Assembly (NCBI GenBank): GCA_029216955.1
Contig: JANAVB010044018.1
Span: 473,172-537,171 of the forward strand
Source: Iris pallida
Taxonomy: Eukaryota > Streptophyta > Magnoliopsida > Asparagales > Iridaceae
Reading direction: 5' to 3'
DNA length: 64,000 bases
The translations under genes were made by a program, and so were the position numbers. Numbering within the stretch: position 1 is the stretch's first letter; each line of letters opens with the position of its first letter. The notes below the pieces were generated by a model. The model was not told the DNA's origin and searched no databases. It was given only the letters and a program-made list of their open reading frames with translations. Below are positions 12,301 to 22,408 of this stretch, in pieces.

Positions 12301-12778
12301 TTTTATTAATCATGTTTGTTTATCATAATTAAATTGAGACCTTGTTTGTGTTTAGGTCGGGGACCAGGTATTCTTGAGGATATCTCCGACACGTGGCACG
12401 ATACGTTTTGGTGGAGGTGGGAAGCTTAGCCCGCGTTTCATCGGCCCTTTCGTTATCTGCGGGAGAGTCGGTGACGTGTCTTACAGACTAGACTTACCAC
12501 CAGCATTGGTTGGAGTCCACAACGTATTTCACGTGTCGCAGTTAAGACGGTACGTGGCAGATCCTAGCCATGTACTTGATCATTCCGAGATCGAGGTGGG
12601 TCCTACTCTTCGTTATCCAGAGCAGCCTGTTGAGATTCTGGATCGACGGAAGAAGGCATTGAGGAACCAGACGATACCATTGGTTCGTGTCGCATGGAGG
12701 CATCATTCTCCAGGAGAGTCCACCTGGGAACGGGAGGATAAGATGCGCGAGCGATACCCTTATCTATTTGTACCTTGA
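9296..12778 (+). pseudogene. pol: element 1 pol: protease, RT, RNase H, integrase, chromodomain (broken)
   Basis: One frame carries the whole polyprotein. The protease has [10 protein letters not shown] (Asp at 9413) and LGMDWL. The RT has [28 protein letters not shown] and catalytic FIDD at 10349-10360. A TAA at 10610-10612 interrupts the usual GLAGYYRRF. RNase H (about 10740-11150) shows [14 protein letters not shown] and VADALSR. A TGA lies at 11294-11296. Integrase has the zinc-binding H...H...C-L-I-C and the DDE core (MDFISGL, SDRDSRF, ERTIQTLED). An intron-like 99-bp segment (12257-12355) separates it from the C-terminal part and chromodomain (VAWRHHSPGESTWERED, ending 12778). The chromodomain typically directs integration to heterochromatin. 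Two stops and the gag/pol frame offset make it inactive as read. Confidence 0.92.
12257..12355 (+). other. 99-bp GT-AG intron-like insertion in pol
   Basis: The segment begins GTACAG and ends TTTGTGTTTAG, is T-rich and contains an in-frame stop. The flanks read L-E-F-E before and V-G-D-Q-V-F after it. Elements 2 and 4 have the same protein segment uninterrupted (EFSV-DDHVF type, 37620-37650 and 49520-49550). Its length is a multiple of three. A CTTGTTTGTGTTT direct repeat at 12291 and 12341 lies inside. It may be a real intron or an AT-rich insertion. Confidence 0.55.
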
Positions 12779-12845
12779 GGTATGATTTCTATCCTTCTCA
12801 TTAGTTTCAGTTTCGTTTTTAAATTTCGAGGACGAAATTATTGTT

Positions 12846-12857
12846 AGGAGGGTAGAC
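12846..12857 (+). other. element 1 polypurine tract
   Basis: AGGAGGGTAGAC lies directly before the 3' LTR. The chromovirus box TTTCGAGGACGAAATT lies 10-25 bases upstream. It would prime plus-strand DNA synthesis. Confidence 0.8.
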
Positions 12858-13954
12858 TTGTAACACCCTATTTTCTAAAATTAGGGTTTTTTGAAAAAAA
12901 TTATTATTTTTATTAATTATTAATGGTGTTTAGGGCATGATATGATTTATGGTGATTTCTAGTGTAATTAGAACTATTTTCTAAGTCATGCTAAGTCATG
13001 ACTTATGACTTTGTGATTTTAGTTAGTATAACTTAGTGTAAATCCTAGTTTTCTCTAACCTAGAAGTTGCCATGACCATGAGAGCTTAGCCATAGGCTTA
13101 GAACATCAAATTAGTGGTTTTTGACCAAAAGGGTATTTTGGTAATTTACTAAACTTTATTTGAGAATATATGATTTTATTATTATTTAATCATGGTTAAA
13201 GTCCCATAATTAGTCCCTAGCCTATCCTACCCTAATCTAGAGGTTAGCCACTAACCTAGAAGCTATAGGATGGATATTTAGTCATGGGTTAAAGTGAGAT
13301 AAATATCTAGTTACCTTTATAGATATTTTCCTTAAAACCCTCCAAATATCTCACCCTTTTCACCAAAGTCCAAGCCTTAGCCATGAAGGAAGGGCAAGGA
13401 CACCCCCCCCATGTCTTGGCCGGCCAAGGGGTACCCCCCTAGCTGGTACAACATTCTATATAATCCTTTGTATTCATTCATGAATATTTTACATGAAATT
13501 AATTCCTAGAAAATCCCATCTTCTTCAAACACCCATAACTTGATCATTCTTGATCCAATTTCACTCTAGTCTTTTGCATTGGGACCCTACAACATCAAGG
13601 GTGCTAAGGGAGGCTAGCAATCAAGAATTTGGAGACTTTGGACATCATCAAGTTGAAGGACACACACCCCCCTCTTCTTTGATTTTCCTTGGAATTGCAC
13701 CAATAGGTAAATTCCCTCAAACTTAGTTAAAACCCAAATTTTTCTTCATAAATGCATTCATATAGGACTACCATAACTGTGGGTAAATTTGGTGGAATTT
13801 AGAAGTGGTTTGGTGTCCGTATCGGACACGTATCCTAAGCTAGAAACCCTTGTTTGGTGAAATGCCACAATGGATTGGGTTTTATGTTTTTCCAAAACAA
13901 ATTACACAACTTGTAGCCCTAGACTTGCTGATCACAGAACACGTGGACTGAGCA

Positions 13955-14650
13955 CATTTTAGTGCTGTATCCGTGTCCAAATTGGACACGAATCGACTGC
14001 ACGAGCCCATCGTGCATGCCCTGCTACCCGACACCTCGTGTGCACTACACAGGCCACTAGGACACGTAAGTTTTGACACAGACAAGGGGGCAATGTCTGC
14101 GAACATGCCCCCAAAGTCTCGTGTCACGTCGTGTCGTATCGAGTGAGAAAACTCACTCGCACTGGACACGCGCAGTCAGCGCACACGCGCGCAGGCACGA
14201 CTTTGAGCGTATCGTGTCGCATGGACACGACACTAGGGTGTCTCGTAGTGACACGGGCATGAAGCCCTATTCGTGGGGTACACGTGGACACAAGCACGTG
14301 GTGCGTCGTGTCCTGTGTCGCGAGCACGACGCGTGCGACCGCGTGCACGATGCGGTCTGAACTCGCGTGTATCAGTCGTATTTTTACGACTGATACGGGG
14401 TTCGTTCTGTGTCCACGCGTGTCGTGGACACGTGTCAGGGTGTGGAACGTGTAGCCATACGTGTGGGCTACACGTATGCACGACCACGAGACGTGTCGTG
14501 TCTCGTGGTGTGTCCACGAGCTCCTGGAACGCGTGCACGACACTGTGGTTCGTGCGCGTGTCAGGAATTTACCCGAGTGTGGTTTTCGTGTGTTTGGACA
14601 CGTGAAACCGTGTCATGGTGTCATGTCTGGCACCTAGGACACTAGTGTAT
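13955..14650 (+). other. GTGTC/GACAC-rich island, 3' LTR copy
   Basis: This is the second copy of the island described at 4755-5450, with a few C-to-T or G-to-A differences. It shows that the island was part of the element when it inserted. Confidence 0.8.
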
Positions 14651-15279
14651 GTATGGGGTGTCAGTTACCAACCAATAGGATCGAGCCTTAGCTCGGTTTG
14701 GTGAGTGTAAATCGAGTTTACCTAGTTTCTAGTTCACAGTCCCTATTTTCCAGGTTTTAGGATAAATCCAGTTTTGCAAATTCGAGTTTTAAACCTAATT
14801 TTGATCTGAATTATACATTATATGGTATGTTTTTAGTATCTATATACGTAGTATATATGTATGTGAGAGTGTGGGTGAATTTTAGGGGTAATTGGTTGTG
14901 TATAGGTGTAGTTGTGTGTATATACATATATATGTATATATATAACTGTGGGTGTGTGTGTTTGTGGCTGAATTTTGGGTTCCAGGATCAGGAACCACCC
15001 TCTCTCCTTTCCTGTCTACTGTCAGCCCTCTCTCTCACTGTTCATTCACTCTCTCTCTCACTTTATGTCCCTCTTTCTATGTCTCTCTCTATATATATGT
15101 AATATATATAAGTTATATATATAAATATGTATATATATATATATATATTGATATATATATATATTGTATTAGATTATACATGGTATTATGTATATATATA
15201 TGTGAGTGTGGGTTGTATTATATAGAGTATTACATATTGGTATTTGGGTAGTAGATAGATAGTGTATGTCTATATATAT

Positions 15280-15334
<55 letters not shown>

Positions 15335-15436
15335 ACTACTAGGTATAGATTTATATAGAAACCTAAACACTAGCCTATGGCCAAGATTATTAGCCTATGG
15401 TTTGGGGCTAACCCTAATGGACTAAAACCCAACTTG

Positions 15437-15637
15437 TTGACCCTTGTTGACTAAGGGTTGACCAAAGTCAACCTTAGGTCAAAGTTGACCTAGTTAACCT
15501 AGAATTGACTAGGAATGACCTAAAACAACTAGTTTGACTAGTTTGACTAAAACCCTAACTAGTTGACTAGTGTTGACCTAACTTTGACTAGTTTGACTTT
15601 AGAGTTGACCAAGAGTTGACTTTTGACCAAATTGACC
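15437..15637 (+). promoter_or_regulatory. W-box cluster, 3' LTR copy
   Basis: The 17 hexamers of the 5' LTR cluster all recur at an offset of 9,200 bases. The only difference I noticed in the stretch is outside a motif. A cluster in the 3' LTR could in principle act on flanking sequence. Confidence 0.75.
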
Positions 15638-16921
15638 TAGAATCATGTAGTATGCATAGTAGACTTCATTTTTACTATTTAGAACACATTGTGACTTGTG
15701 TTGCTCTGATCAGGAGCCAGACACCTCTCCTCAGACATCATATTCTCTACAGACATTCATACAGCAGGCGAGTACATTCTCTGACCGTTTCATACTTGTT
15801 CAGGCTTTACTTCTCGCTCTAGATTACTTTACTTGTTGCTGTCACATTGGTAACACGGATTGGTACTATATGGATCTTTACATGAGATGTTATCCCTCTC
15901 GGGAGCATCGGGTACTTTATGTTACGTGTGTTTCACTATCATCATGTACTCCTATGCTTCCATCATTCATGTGTACTCATGTGATCATGTACTCTCATGT
16001 TTCACTGAGCCCTCATGTATAACTTCACGTATACTTATTTATGAGCCTCATGTGAAGTAATCATGTATAATAACATAACCTGTATAGATCCTTGTGTATT
16101 GATTGGGGAAACGGGGGAGTAGAAGTAGACATGTGAATAATTCCAAAGTAGTATAATCATGTGCAAACTCAGTAGTGTAATCATGTATAAATTCTAGCCA
16201 TTCACATGCCTATCTTGTACTCTACATCACTAGTCACTTACAGTTCTCTATATACAGTAGATATTTCATTACAGCTATCTCTTTTACAGTGTATACTTCC
16301 TTTCAGCAGTTTATGTATCTTACTCTATTGCCTGTATCGTATTTCCTAACCTGATATGCACTGTGTGAGATGTATTATGCTCGTTCCTGTCCTGATTGGA
16401 CCTGTTGAAAATATTACAGAGGATGAGGACGAGGCATGGGTAACTACTTATTATGGAGCAGGACTAGATGACACTTGTATTGAGGACCCTCAGCAGGAGC
16501 CACCTGCAGCTGAGGATGTTGTTCCAGTAGTCTAGACCAGTTTAGTCTAGGCAGTCTTTTCTATATCATTTTGTCTCACATTCTGAGTTGTATTTTGAGA
16601 TGTGGAGATGTATAGACTCTTAGACTTATTGTATTATGAGTTGACATTCTGGATGTTATGTATCTTAGACACTTAGTCTTATTTCATCTATGCTATGGTT
16701 CTCTTGAGTTACTATCTATCTATTCTTCATTCTTCTACCTTAGATGTGATTGAGACTATATGTTCTGATGTTACCTCCATTCGGAGAGTATGAACTGTAC
16801 AGGTACCTTTATACTGTTAGATGATTTACCTAGGACAGCGTTCTACCGCCGACACTGCGGCGTAGGCTGGACGTACCCACTTCTCGTGCCCTTACTCTAG
16901 GGTACGGGTCGTGACAAGCTT

Positions 16922-17152
16922 GCTTGCTCTAAGCTGTTAAAGCTTTCCTCGTGGCCAGGAGCTTTATGGCCACGCGATTAATGGGTTCTATGGAGTCCGC
17001 GCTGTTCCACGCTTCCGTGATGACCCCAATGAATTAGGGGTGCTCGCTCCAGAAGTCCAGGAAGCGGAAGCTCTTTCTGGAATGGTTGGAAGTGCTGATG
17101 ATTCCAACCAGCAGGGGGCATGGTCGGATTCAATGGCGTTAAGGTGAGAAAG
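16922..17152 (-). pseudogene. LINE ORF2 segment, end of endonuclease and linker to RT
   Basis: This 231-bp island lies between the 3' LTR of element 1 and the 5' LTR of element 2. On the minus strand it reads L-S-H-L-N-A-I-E-S-D-H-A-P-C, the SDH-x-P motif that closes the L1 endonuclease domain. After a frameshift it reads into FRFLDFWSEHP and ITEAWN, the usual linker before the reverse transcriptase. Its ends carry the TSD copies AGCTT (16917-16921) and GAAAG (17148-17152). It joins piece 41232-42361 upstream and 838-3659 downstream, which shows that both LTR elements cut the same LINE. Confidence 0.85.
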
Positions 17153-20143
17153 TGTCATCCTTGAAATCTGTGTTATGTATTTTCGTATACGTGTACATAT
17201 TTCGGGTCCGTATTTTATTAGTCATGGTTAGCTAGTCATGATTTTATTTTTAGCATGTTGCATTGGCATGGTTATTTTGGCATTTCATTGGTTATGGCTT
17301 AGCTTGGTTCGGTTTAGCTTGGTTTGGTTTACTTTTGGATTCATCATGAACCAAAAGGAAACCCCTACCTACTACCACCATCATCATTTAAAACCCAACC
17401 CCCTTTCTCTTTCATCTTTACTCTTCATTTATTTCTTCATCTTCTTTCTCTTAACTTCTCCACCTACCAAGAGAAGCTTAGGCAAGTGCAACTTGCTTCA
17501 TGGAGAAACTCCATTATTGTTGTTCTATTGTCTTCCTCGCGAGATTCTAAGATACTTTAGAACTTGGCATTTTTCATTTTGATGGATATTTTCTTGTAGA
17601 TCTAAGTTTATATCATTTTTAGTTTTCTTGGGTTTTGATCTATTAAACTTCATTATTTTCATGTTTTGATTGTTCCACCTTGTAGAGAATTCGATTTTAC
17701 CCAAAATTGACCTTTAAAAAGTTGAATTTTGATTTGTTTTGAGGAAGTTATGGCCAAAAGTATTTTTGGCCATTTCTATGTTCATCTGTGCTGATTCTTG
17801 CAGGGACGATGAATAGAGCCACATATGAGGGTGCTGCATAGTGCCGTATAGTGCTGCATAGTATTCGAGCCGTATATGGGAGTGTCGTATAGTGTCGCAT
17901 AGTATCCGAGCCGTATATGAGGGTGCTGCATAGTGCTGCATAGTATCCGAGCTGCATATGGGAGTGTCGCATAGTACCGCATAGTGTCCGAGTCGCATAT
18001 GAGGGTGCTACATAGTGCCGTATAGTGCTACATAGTATCCGAGCCGCATATGGGAGTGCTGCATAGTGCCGTATAGTGTCCGAGCCGCATATGAAAGTGC
18101 CGCATAGTGTCTGAGCCGCATATGAGGGTACTACATAGTGCCGTATAGTGCTGTATAGTATTCGAGCCGCATATGGGAGTGTTGTATAGTGCCACATAGT
18201 ATCCGAGCTGCATATGGAAGTGCTGCATAGTGCCGCATAGTGTCCGAGCCGTATGTGGAGGTGTTGCATAGTGCTGAATAGTGCCGCATAGTGCCTATTT
18301 TGGTTGTTTTGGCTATTTTATCCCCTATTTGGCCAATTTGTGGCCAGAATTTCTCCCAACTCCTAACATGAAAGTGGTAGATCTTTTCCTTGGCTTCAAG
18401 AGCATGTTATTAGCTATTTTATGCAAGTTTTCTTATTTATTATAATGTAAGGATAGAACATGATAGTGGCCCGTCGTGGCACACTCTTGACAAGTAAACA
18501 TGACATGTATTCTGGAACGCCGTTGCGACGGCTATCTCGACATGCTAGTAATCCTCCTCTTGATACCGTGGACGATTGTATTTGTACAAATAAACCAGTC
18601 TTATCCTACATCATGTCTAGGACAGGGACCCCTGAATACCACGGTCAGGGGTACCTACTGAATTCAACTAAGGCTAATAACTAGAATAATCCAGTAGTCA
18701 TGAAGAGATTTCCCAGCTACAGGCAACCCCGTTATCTGGGCGCTCAAGTGGACTTGTAGCCTACCGACGAGTAGGGCACATTTCCAGCACACTAACACGT
18801 GTTGCATTCTTCATAAATGGATATTCAACCTGGATAACCGGATGGTCTGCAGGGCTTATGGCTGTTGGGATAATCTCATTGCATCTTGCTAGTAACTCGG
18901 CCTGTGATAACCCTAGTTAGTTAAAAGTATCAAGCCGTACTCTTGATTGGCCGTGATTAATTGGATGGAGTTTATTCCAGCTTAGTCTTATCCTGATTCT
19001 GTACAAGATTGTGACATGACATAATTATTGATGCTTGCCTTAACAATAACGATCGGGGGTCCAGTTCTGTTCAAGCGAAGGGTTACAACCCAGATCCTTT
19101 TTTGGTTTAAGGGTTGTAACCTGGATCCCGGAGCAGTTCTGTGTCCTCTCTTCGTTCATTGTCTTATTTAAACCCCATGCCCTGTTCGTCATGTTTTACC
19201 TTACCTTAATACCATGATTATTTATACTGGCCTTAGTAATAAAGATCAGGGTTCTAGTTCTGTTCAGGCGAAGGGTTACAACCCCGGTCCTTGTTTGGTT
19301 TAAGGGTTGTAACCTGGCTCCCGGAGCAGTTCTGTGTCCTCTTTTCGTTTATTGTCTTCACTGTACCAATTGTATTTGAGATGGGTTTCTATTCAGGTGA
19401 AGGGCTGCAACCCCGGTCCTTGTTTGGTTTAAGGGTTGTGACTTGGCTACTTGAATGGTTTCTTCGTACTCAGTTTACTGTTGTTATCTCTATTATTATC
19501 AGTTCTTTATTTATTATTTATCTTTAATATTCTATTGTGATATACTGATTTTAGTTCCTAAGTGAAGCCTCCTTTGTGGCACTTGCTCTTTCTGGGGTCT
19601 GACCCAGCTGATTTTGTGTGGCTAGATATCGGAGCAGCACCAGAGGATCCATCTGTCTTCCAGCTAGATGGTGACCACCAGGCGTAACCCTGGCAACGAG
19701 TGGGTTTTTTTGTCCTCCCACTTTATTATAAAAATTATTCTTTTGAGACGTTTAGCCGGCGAGCACGTGTTAGCTCGTATTGCACCTTTATTTACTGTCT
19801 GCCTACGGGCTGCAACATGATTGACAGATCCTAGGGTTGATCATGTATGACTGAACTCTTGCTAGTCTTGACATTTTGTATGACTAGCTTCATGATCATC
19901 CAATATGTAATGTATGGGACGCCTTGCTATTATATATTTAGTGCTCTGACATCTTGTAACTATTATTGCTTGCTTGAATTGAGACAATAGGCTTGTTCAT
20001 GACCATTGGAGACTGTTGGCTTGTAGTGAAACCCTCATGTATCTAGACAGCCGTGACCGTATAGCGAGGTGGATTGCACTTCAATATACGTAGCTGGCTA
20101 CGTACGCCCCCGCTTTCTAGTATTCTGGTTCTGGGGCGTTACA
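17153..20143 (+). repeat. element 2 5' LTR (2,991 bp)
   Basis: Starts TGTCATCCTTGAAATC and ends GGGGCGTTACA. Landmarks in order: a near-palindrome around TTCATCATGAACCAAA (about 17335), CAACTTGCTTCATGGAG, a tandem array (17816-18295), GGCCCGTCGTGGCAC (about 18469), and three copies of a GGTTACAACCC...GGGTTGTAACC module (from 19081, 19274 and about 19399). Confidence 0.93.
17816..18295 (+). repeat. tandem array of 31/41/51-bp units built from a 10-bp subrepeat (5' LTR)
   Basis: Eleven units each begin GAGCCGCATATG or a close variant. Each then carries one to three copies of a 10-bp block of the type GCATAGTGCC, giving lengths of 31, 41 or 51 bp. The order read by eye is 51-41-41-41-51-41-31-51-41-41 plus a terminal unit. 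Minus-strand frames of up to 173 codons across it are by-products of the repeat. Confidence 0.85.
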
Positions 20144-20152
20144 TGTTTTTAG

Positions 20153-20168
20153 TGGTGGCCCATGCAGG
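20153..20168 (+). other. element 2 primer-binding site, tRNA-Ile-like
   Basis: TGGTGGCCCATGCAGG follows the LTR end by nine bases (TGTTTTTAG). It is identical to the core of the sites of elements 3 and 4. Its complement ends CCACCA and fits tRNA-Ile(AAU) from memory. Confidence 0.72.
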
Positions 20169-20335
20169 TCTTGTAAATCAAGATATGTGAGAGTTTACCG
20201 AATAGATGCCTCAATCAGTACTCGCCCTTGATCTCTGCTCGTATCTTATGAATCCCTGTAATCTTGACCTGATCACATGCTTGTATCGTTGATCTGTCCT
20301 AGTCCTTCCTTATTGTTCCCTATGTCCTCTTCTTC
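20169..20335 (+). other. element 2 leader before gag
   Basis: About 170 bases end in the pyrimidine-rich TCCTCTTCTTCAG. No coding signal is visible. The conserved gag frame downstream has no ATG near its start, while the ATG at 20322 is in another frame. Confidence 0.45.
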
Positions 20336-20337
20336 AG

Positions 20338-21620
20338 CGGCATTGTTCCTGGACCTGCCGATCAGCCAGGCGGAGCACCTCCTGCGGACCAGCAGCAACC
20401 TGGAGATCAAGCCAAGCATTCAGGAGTAGCCTCCAGAGTCATGCCTACTAGAGGAGAGCCACCAGTTCAGTCCGTCCAGCCTGCAGATCCTGATGATGGC
20501 ACTTTGGTGGGTCTCATCAGGTCACTATTAGCCTCTCAGGATCGTCGAGGAGATGCCTTGCACCAAGCGGTGGCAGACGCTTTGGCCAAAGGAGGTCATC
20601 AGGGTAATAGTGCGGCCAACAGCTTCAAGCGCTTGAACCCTCCCTTCTTCGACGGCAGTGAAGATGCGATCGCTGCAGATGCATGGCTTCAGGACACAGA
20701 GGTGATTCTAGAAGCAGCCAGGACTCCAGAGAACGAGAAGGTGGCCGTGGTGCGCCTGCAGTTATTGGATCTTGCCCGCAGCTGGTGGGCGGCACAGGCC
20801 ATTGGATTAGTGGCCTCTATTGCCTGGGCAGTATTCAGAAAAATATTCCAGACCAAGTACTTCGATGTTGTAGCTCGAAACGATCTACAGACGAGGTTCA
20901 CCAATCTGAAGTAGATGGACAGGACGGTCGATGGATATACGACCGAGTTCTCCAGGCTTAGTCGGTTTGCTCCCACCTTGGTGGCGACCGAGTTCGATAG
21001 AGCCCTGCGGTTCCCGCAGGGGCTCCACCTAGATATTTTATTGGCGGCAGAGCAGTTTGAGCATCAGACTTTTGATGCAGTATTGAGAGCAGCCCGGAGG
21101 CATGAGTATACCTCCCAGAGGATCGTGGATAGGACTGGAGGTCGGAAGCGATTTCACGGCCAGATAAATCAGTCATTAGTACCAGCCCCGGCAGTCAGGG
21201 CTTTGACCATTGGAGCTCCGAGGCAGGCGGCCTCAGTGACGTCGGTTCAGCATTCCATCCCGACGCACCCTCAGCAGCAGAAGCAGAAGCAGTCTTCCAC
21301 AGTGGGATGTTCATACTGCGGGAAGCCAGGGCATGTGGTATCAGAGTGTCACAGAGCACAGGGTTTGTGCTTGGTTTGTGGTGCCACGGACCACAGGGTT
21401 GGGAACTGCCCGAACAGGGGGGAGTTCATCGGCCTTCTCTAGTCCTTCAGTTGGAGGACCAGCACCAGTCCAGCAGCAGCAGCTGCAGTACCCGTTTTCG
21501 AGGCCGTTGTCGACGCAGTCCCAGGCATTCCAGCAGCAGAGACTACAGCAGTATTCCCAAGCCCATGCCCTGATCCAGAGCCGGCAGAGGAATTTTCAGC
21601 ATAGGGGACCCGCACCCTGA
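20338..21620 (+). pseudogene. gag: element 2 gag, broken
   Basis: The conserved frame starts at about S-G-I-V-P-G-P-A-D-Q; the first in-frame ATG is 20441. The capsid core includes LNPPFFDGSEDAIAADAWLQ, LLDLARSWWAAQA and DLQTRFTNLK. A TAG at 20912-20914 replaces the CAG seen in element 4. The frame continues with FEHQTFDAVLRAARRHEY. Two zinc knuckles, CSYCGKPGHVVSEC and CLVCGATDHRVGNC, are both intact here. A frameshift near 21420 moves the Q-rich tail into the next frame, which ends at TGA 21618-21620 where element 4 has CGA. In element 4 gag and pol share a frame, so the ancestor probably made one gag-pol protein. Confidence 0.88.
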
Positions 21621-21632
21621 GGACATGGTCAA

Positions 21633-22408
21633 GTGCTGGCCATGACCATGGAAGAAGAAGGATTAGCACCAGGAGAGGTAGTGGCAGGTACTATTCTCGT
21701 CAACACCTTTCCAGCTTCAGTATTATTTGACTCTAGTACATCGCATTCATTTATGTCTGCACGATTCGCGACACGGGTAGGACTGAAGCCCGAGTCATTA
21801 TCAGTAAGGCTCAATATACTTACTTGTAACGGACTTGTTGGAGTAGATAGAGTATTTTCCTCGTGTCAGATTATAGTTAGCGGTAGAAAATTCCCCGCAA
21901 GATTGATAGAGTTTCCGATGGCCGATTATGATATGGTCTTAGGGATGGATTGGTTGAGGGACCAGTATGCTAGGATAGACTGCCACATTGGCAGGGTTAT
22001 TTTTAGCATTCCAGGCGAGCAGGAGTTTTCCTTCTCTGGAGGTGAAGTTGAACCTTCTCCTCCAGTGTTCCGGATGACAGTAGCAGTAGTACAGTTACCT
22101 CGTATAGTCGAAGAGTTTCCAGATATTTTTCCAGAAGAGCTTCCAGGAAAGCCGCCAGAGCGAGAGATCGAGTTTACCATCGACTTGATTCCCGGGACAG
22201 CCCCAATGTCAAAGAGAGTCTATAGGATGGTGCCGTCAGAGCTAGAGATATTGTACAAGATGATTGAAGAACTCAGGACATGTGGGATTCATTCGTACTA
22301 GTGGATCGGCTTGGGGAGCCCCGATGCTTCATGTGAAAAAGAAGGATGGTACGTCCAGATTATGTGTAGATTATCGTACCTTGAACTCGGTGACAATCAA
22401 GAACAGAT
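21633..22408 (+). pseudogene. pol: element 2 pol part 1: protease and RT N-terminus
   Basis: The protease reads VLFDSSTSHSF, where the usual catalytic triad D-S-G is D-S-S, then LGMDWLRDQYARIDC. The linker FPDIFPEELPG leads into RT. A frameshift near 22285 moves to a frame with [31 protein letters not shown] and VTIKNR. There the solo LTR starts at 22409. The TSD CAGAT is at 22404-22408. The loss of the protease glycine and the frameshift show decay. Confidence 0.88.

Larger units (their letters stand above)
3660..16916 (+). mobile_element. element 1: Tekay/Del-type Ty3/gypsy LTR retrotransposon
   Basis: A complete 13,257-bp element has two nearly identical LTRs (3660-7716 and 12859-16916), TG...CA ends and a 5-bp TSD AGCTT (3655-3659, 16917-16921). 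The internal part holds PBS, gag, protease, RT, RNase H, integrase, chromodomain and PPT, the order of chromoviruses. The chromodomain and the TTTCGAGGACGAAATT box before the PPT place it near Tekay/Del. The LTRs make up about 61% of the element. By eye I count 18 differences over the last 1,476 bp of the LTRs (about 1.2%), so this is the youngest datable insertion here. Stops and frameshifts in gag and pol make it non-functional as read. Confidence 0.95.
12859..16916 (+). repeat. element 1 3' LTR (4,058 bp)
   Basis: This direct repeat of 3660-7716 aligns with an offset of exactly 9,200 bases over its last 1.5 kb. Differences are mostly transitions. The (TA)n tract is shorter than in the 5' copy. 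It is followed by the TSD AGCTT and the resumed LINE. Confidence 0.95.

Noticed and set aside
17748..18269. 173-codon and 208-codon minus-strand frames across the CATAGTG arrays (also 38710-39352)
   Set aside because: The peptides merely translate the tandem repeat, and two frames are open at once. The two LTRs encode different repeat orders.
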